Shown here in pieces: positions 63,632 through 64,000 of a DNA stretch of 64,000 nucleotides. The stretch is from positions 20,464,501-20,528,500 of the forward strand of contig OZ026606.1 of the NCBI GenBank assembly GCA_964020085.1. The letters run 5' to 3'. The translations under genes and the position numbers were made by a program. Numbering within the stretch: the first letter of the stretch is position 1; the number at the start of each line of letters is the position of its first letter. The DNA is from Micromussa lordhowensis. Lineage: Eukaryota; Cnidaria; Anthozoa; Scleractinia; Lobophylliidae. The notes beneath the pieces were generated by a model that was given only the letters and a program-made list of their open reading frames with translations, ran no database searches and was not told the origin of the DNA.

Positions 63632-63750
63632 AGGGAGTTTAAGAAAACCACGACGGCAACGGCAACGAGAGCGTCGCCAAACAAACGATGTGATGACTGA
63701 CAGAACAATGGCTGTAAACGTGCTTTATAATATTTGGTGCATTTCGCTGG
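63632..63750 (+). mobile_element. GACGGCAACG-family MITE, copy F (truncated)
   Basis: Begins TAGGGAGTTTAAGAAAACCACGACGGC, has CAATGGCTGTAAACGTGCTTTATAA, then breaks off before the expected right end. Confidence 0.7.
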
Positions 63751-63772
63751 GTGAGACTAATCTGTGGAACTG

Positions 63773-63825
63773 CAGACCGCGGAACCTGCGGAACCTGCGG
63801 AACCGCCGGAACCTGCGGAACCTAA
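63773..63825. repeat. (CGGAACCTG)n minisatellite
   Basis: Five to six 9-base units, directly at the point where MITE copy F breaks off. The minus and plus frames give RNLRNLRN-like peptides from the repeat. Confidence 0.85.
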
Positions 63826-64000
63826 ATTTTTTGTAATAAAATTTAAAAAAAAATGAAAATAGTAATAATAAAAATGTCTAAGAGTGGTTTAGTTCTTAAC
63901 AACAGGGAAAGAAAAAATGATAAGCGAGAAATTACTAGAAATTGTAAAATTCAAACAAACAAACATTAGCAACAAGTGTTCCGTTTAAGTTTCCGGTCAA

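Noticed and set aside
1..64000. Prokaryotic features (operons, ribosome-binding sites, riboswitches, CRISPR, phage)
   Set aside because: The window is clearly eukaryotic, with GT-AG introns throughout; such calls would be meaningless here.

Overview
The window is nuclear DNA of an intron-rich animal, most likely an anthozoan cnidarian and probably a stony coral. I base this on protein similarity recalled from memory, on the many short introns, and on the mix of foldback MITEs, tRNA-derived SINEs and LINE fragments. No search was run, so the taxon is an inference.

One large gene fills 1170-36101 on the + strand: the orthologue of VIRMA (Virilizer/KIAA1429), the scaffold of the nuclear m6A mRNA methyltransferase complex. 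I could thread 54 coding exons (5,473 coding bases, about 1,823 codons plus stop) with GT-AG introns. The reading frame stays closed across every junction and ends in the conserved Arg-Ser-Phe-Thr-Arg tail. Roughly the first 60 residues lie outside the window or were not found.

The VIRMA introns are crowded with mobile DNA. Notable are a 3.8-kb Mutator-like foldback element with a perfect 9-bp target duplication, two nearly identical 561-bp foldback elements in opposite orientation 16 kb apart, a Tigger/pogo-type relic split by a 200-N gap, tRNA-derived SINEs, a LINE 3' end, a decayed copy of one VIRMA exon, and a transposon-like element enclosing an exon-like segment that ends in a stop.

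Downstream, 39392-40240 (minus strand) is a single-exon RING/TRAF-type zinc-finger ubiquitin ligase resembling RNF41/Nrdp1 but lacking its C-terminal domain. A short minus-strand reading frame at 46725-47045 may be the first exon of an unrecognised gene. The rest (about 36-39, 40-46 and 47-64 kb) shows no convincing genes. It holds repeats: a modular duplicated block at 41.8-45.8 kb, six copies of one MITE family, several TTAA-flanked elements, long hairpins and minisatellites.

Base composition changes near 20-24 kb: the 5' half of VIRMA is strongly CpG-poor and full of ACATGTA motifs, while the 3' half and the flank are CpG-rich.
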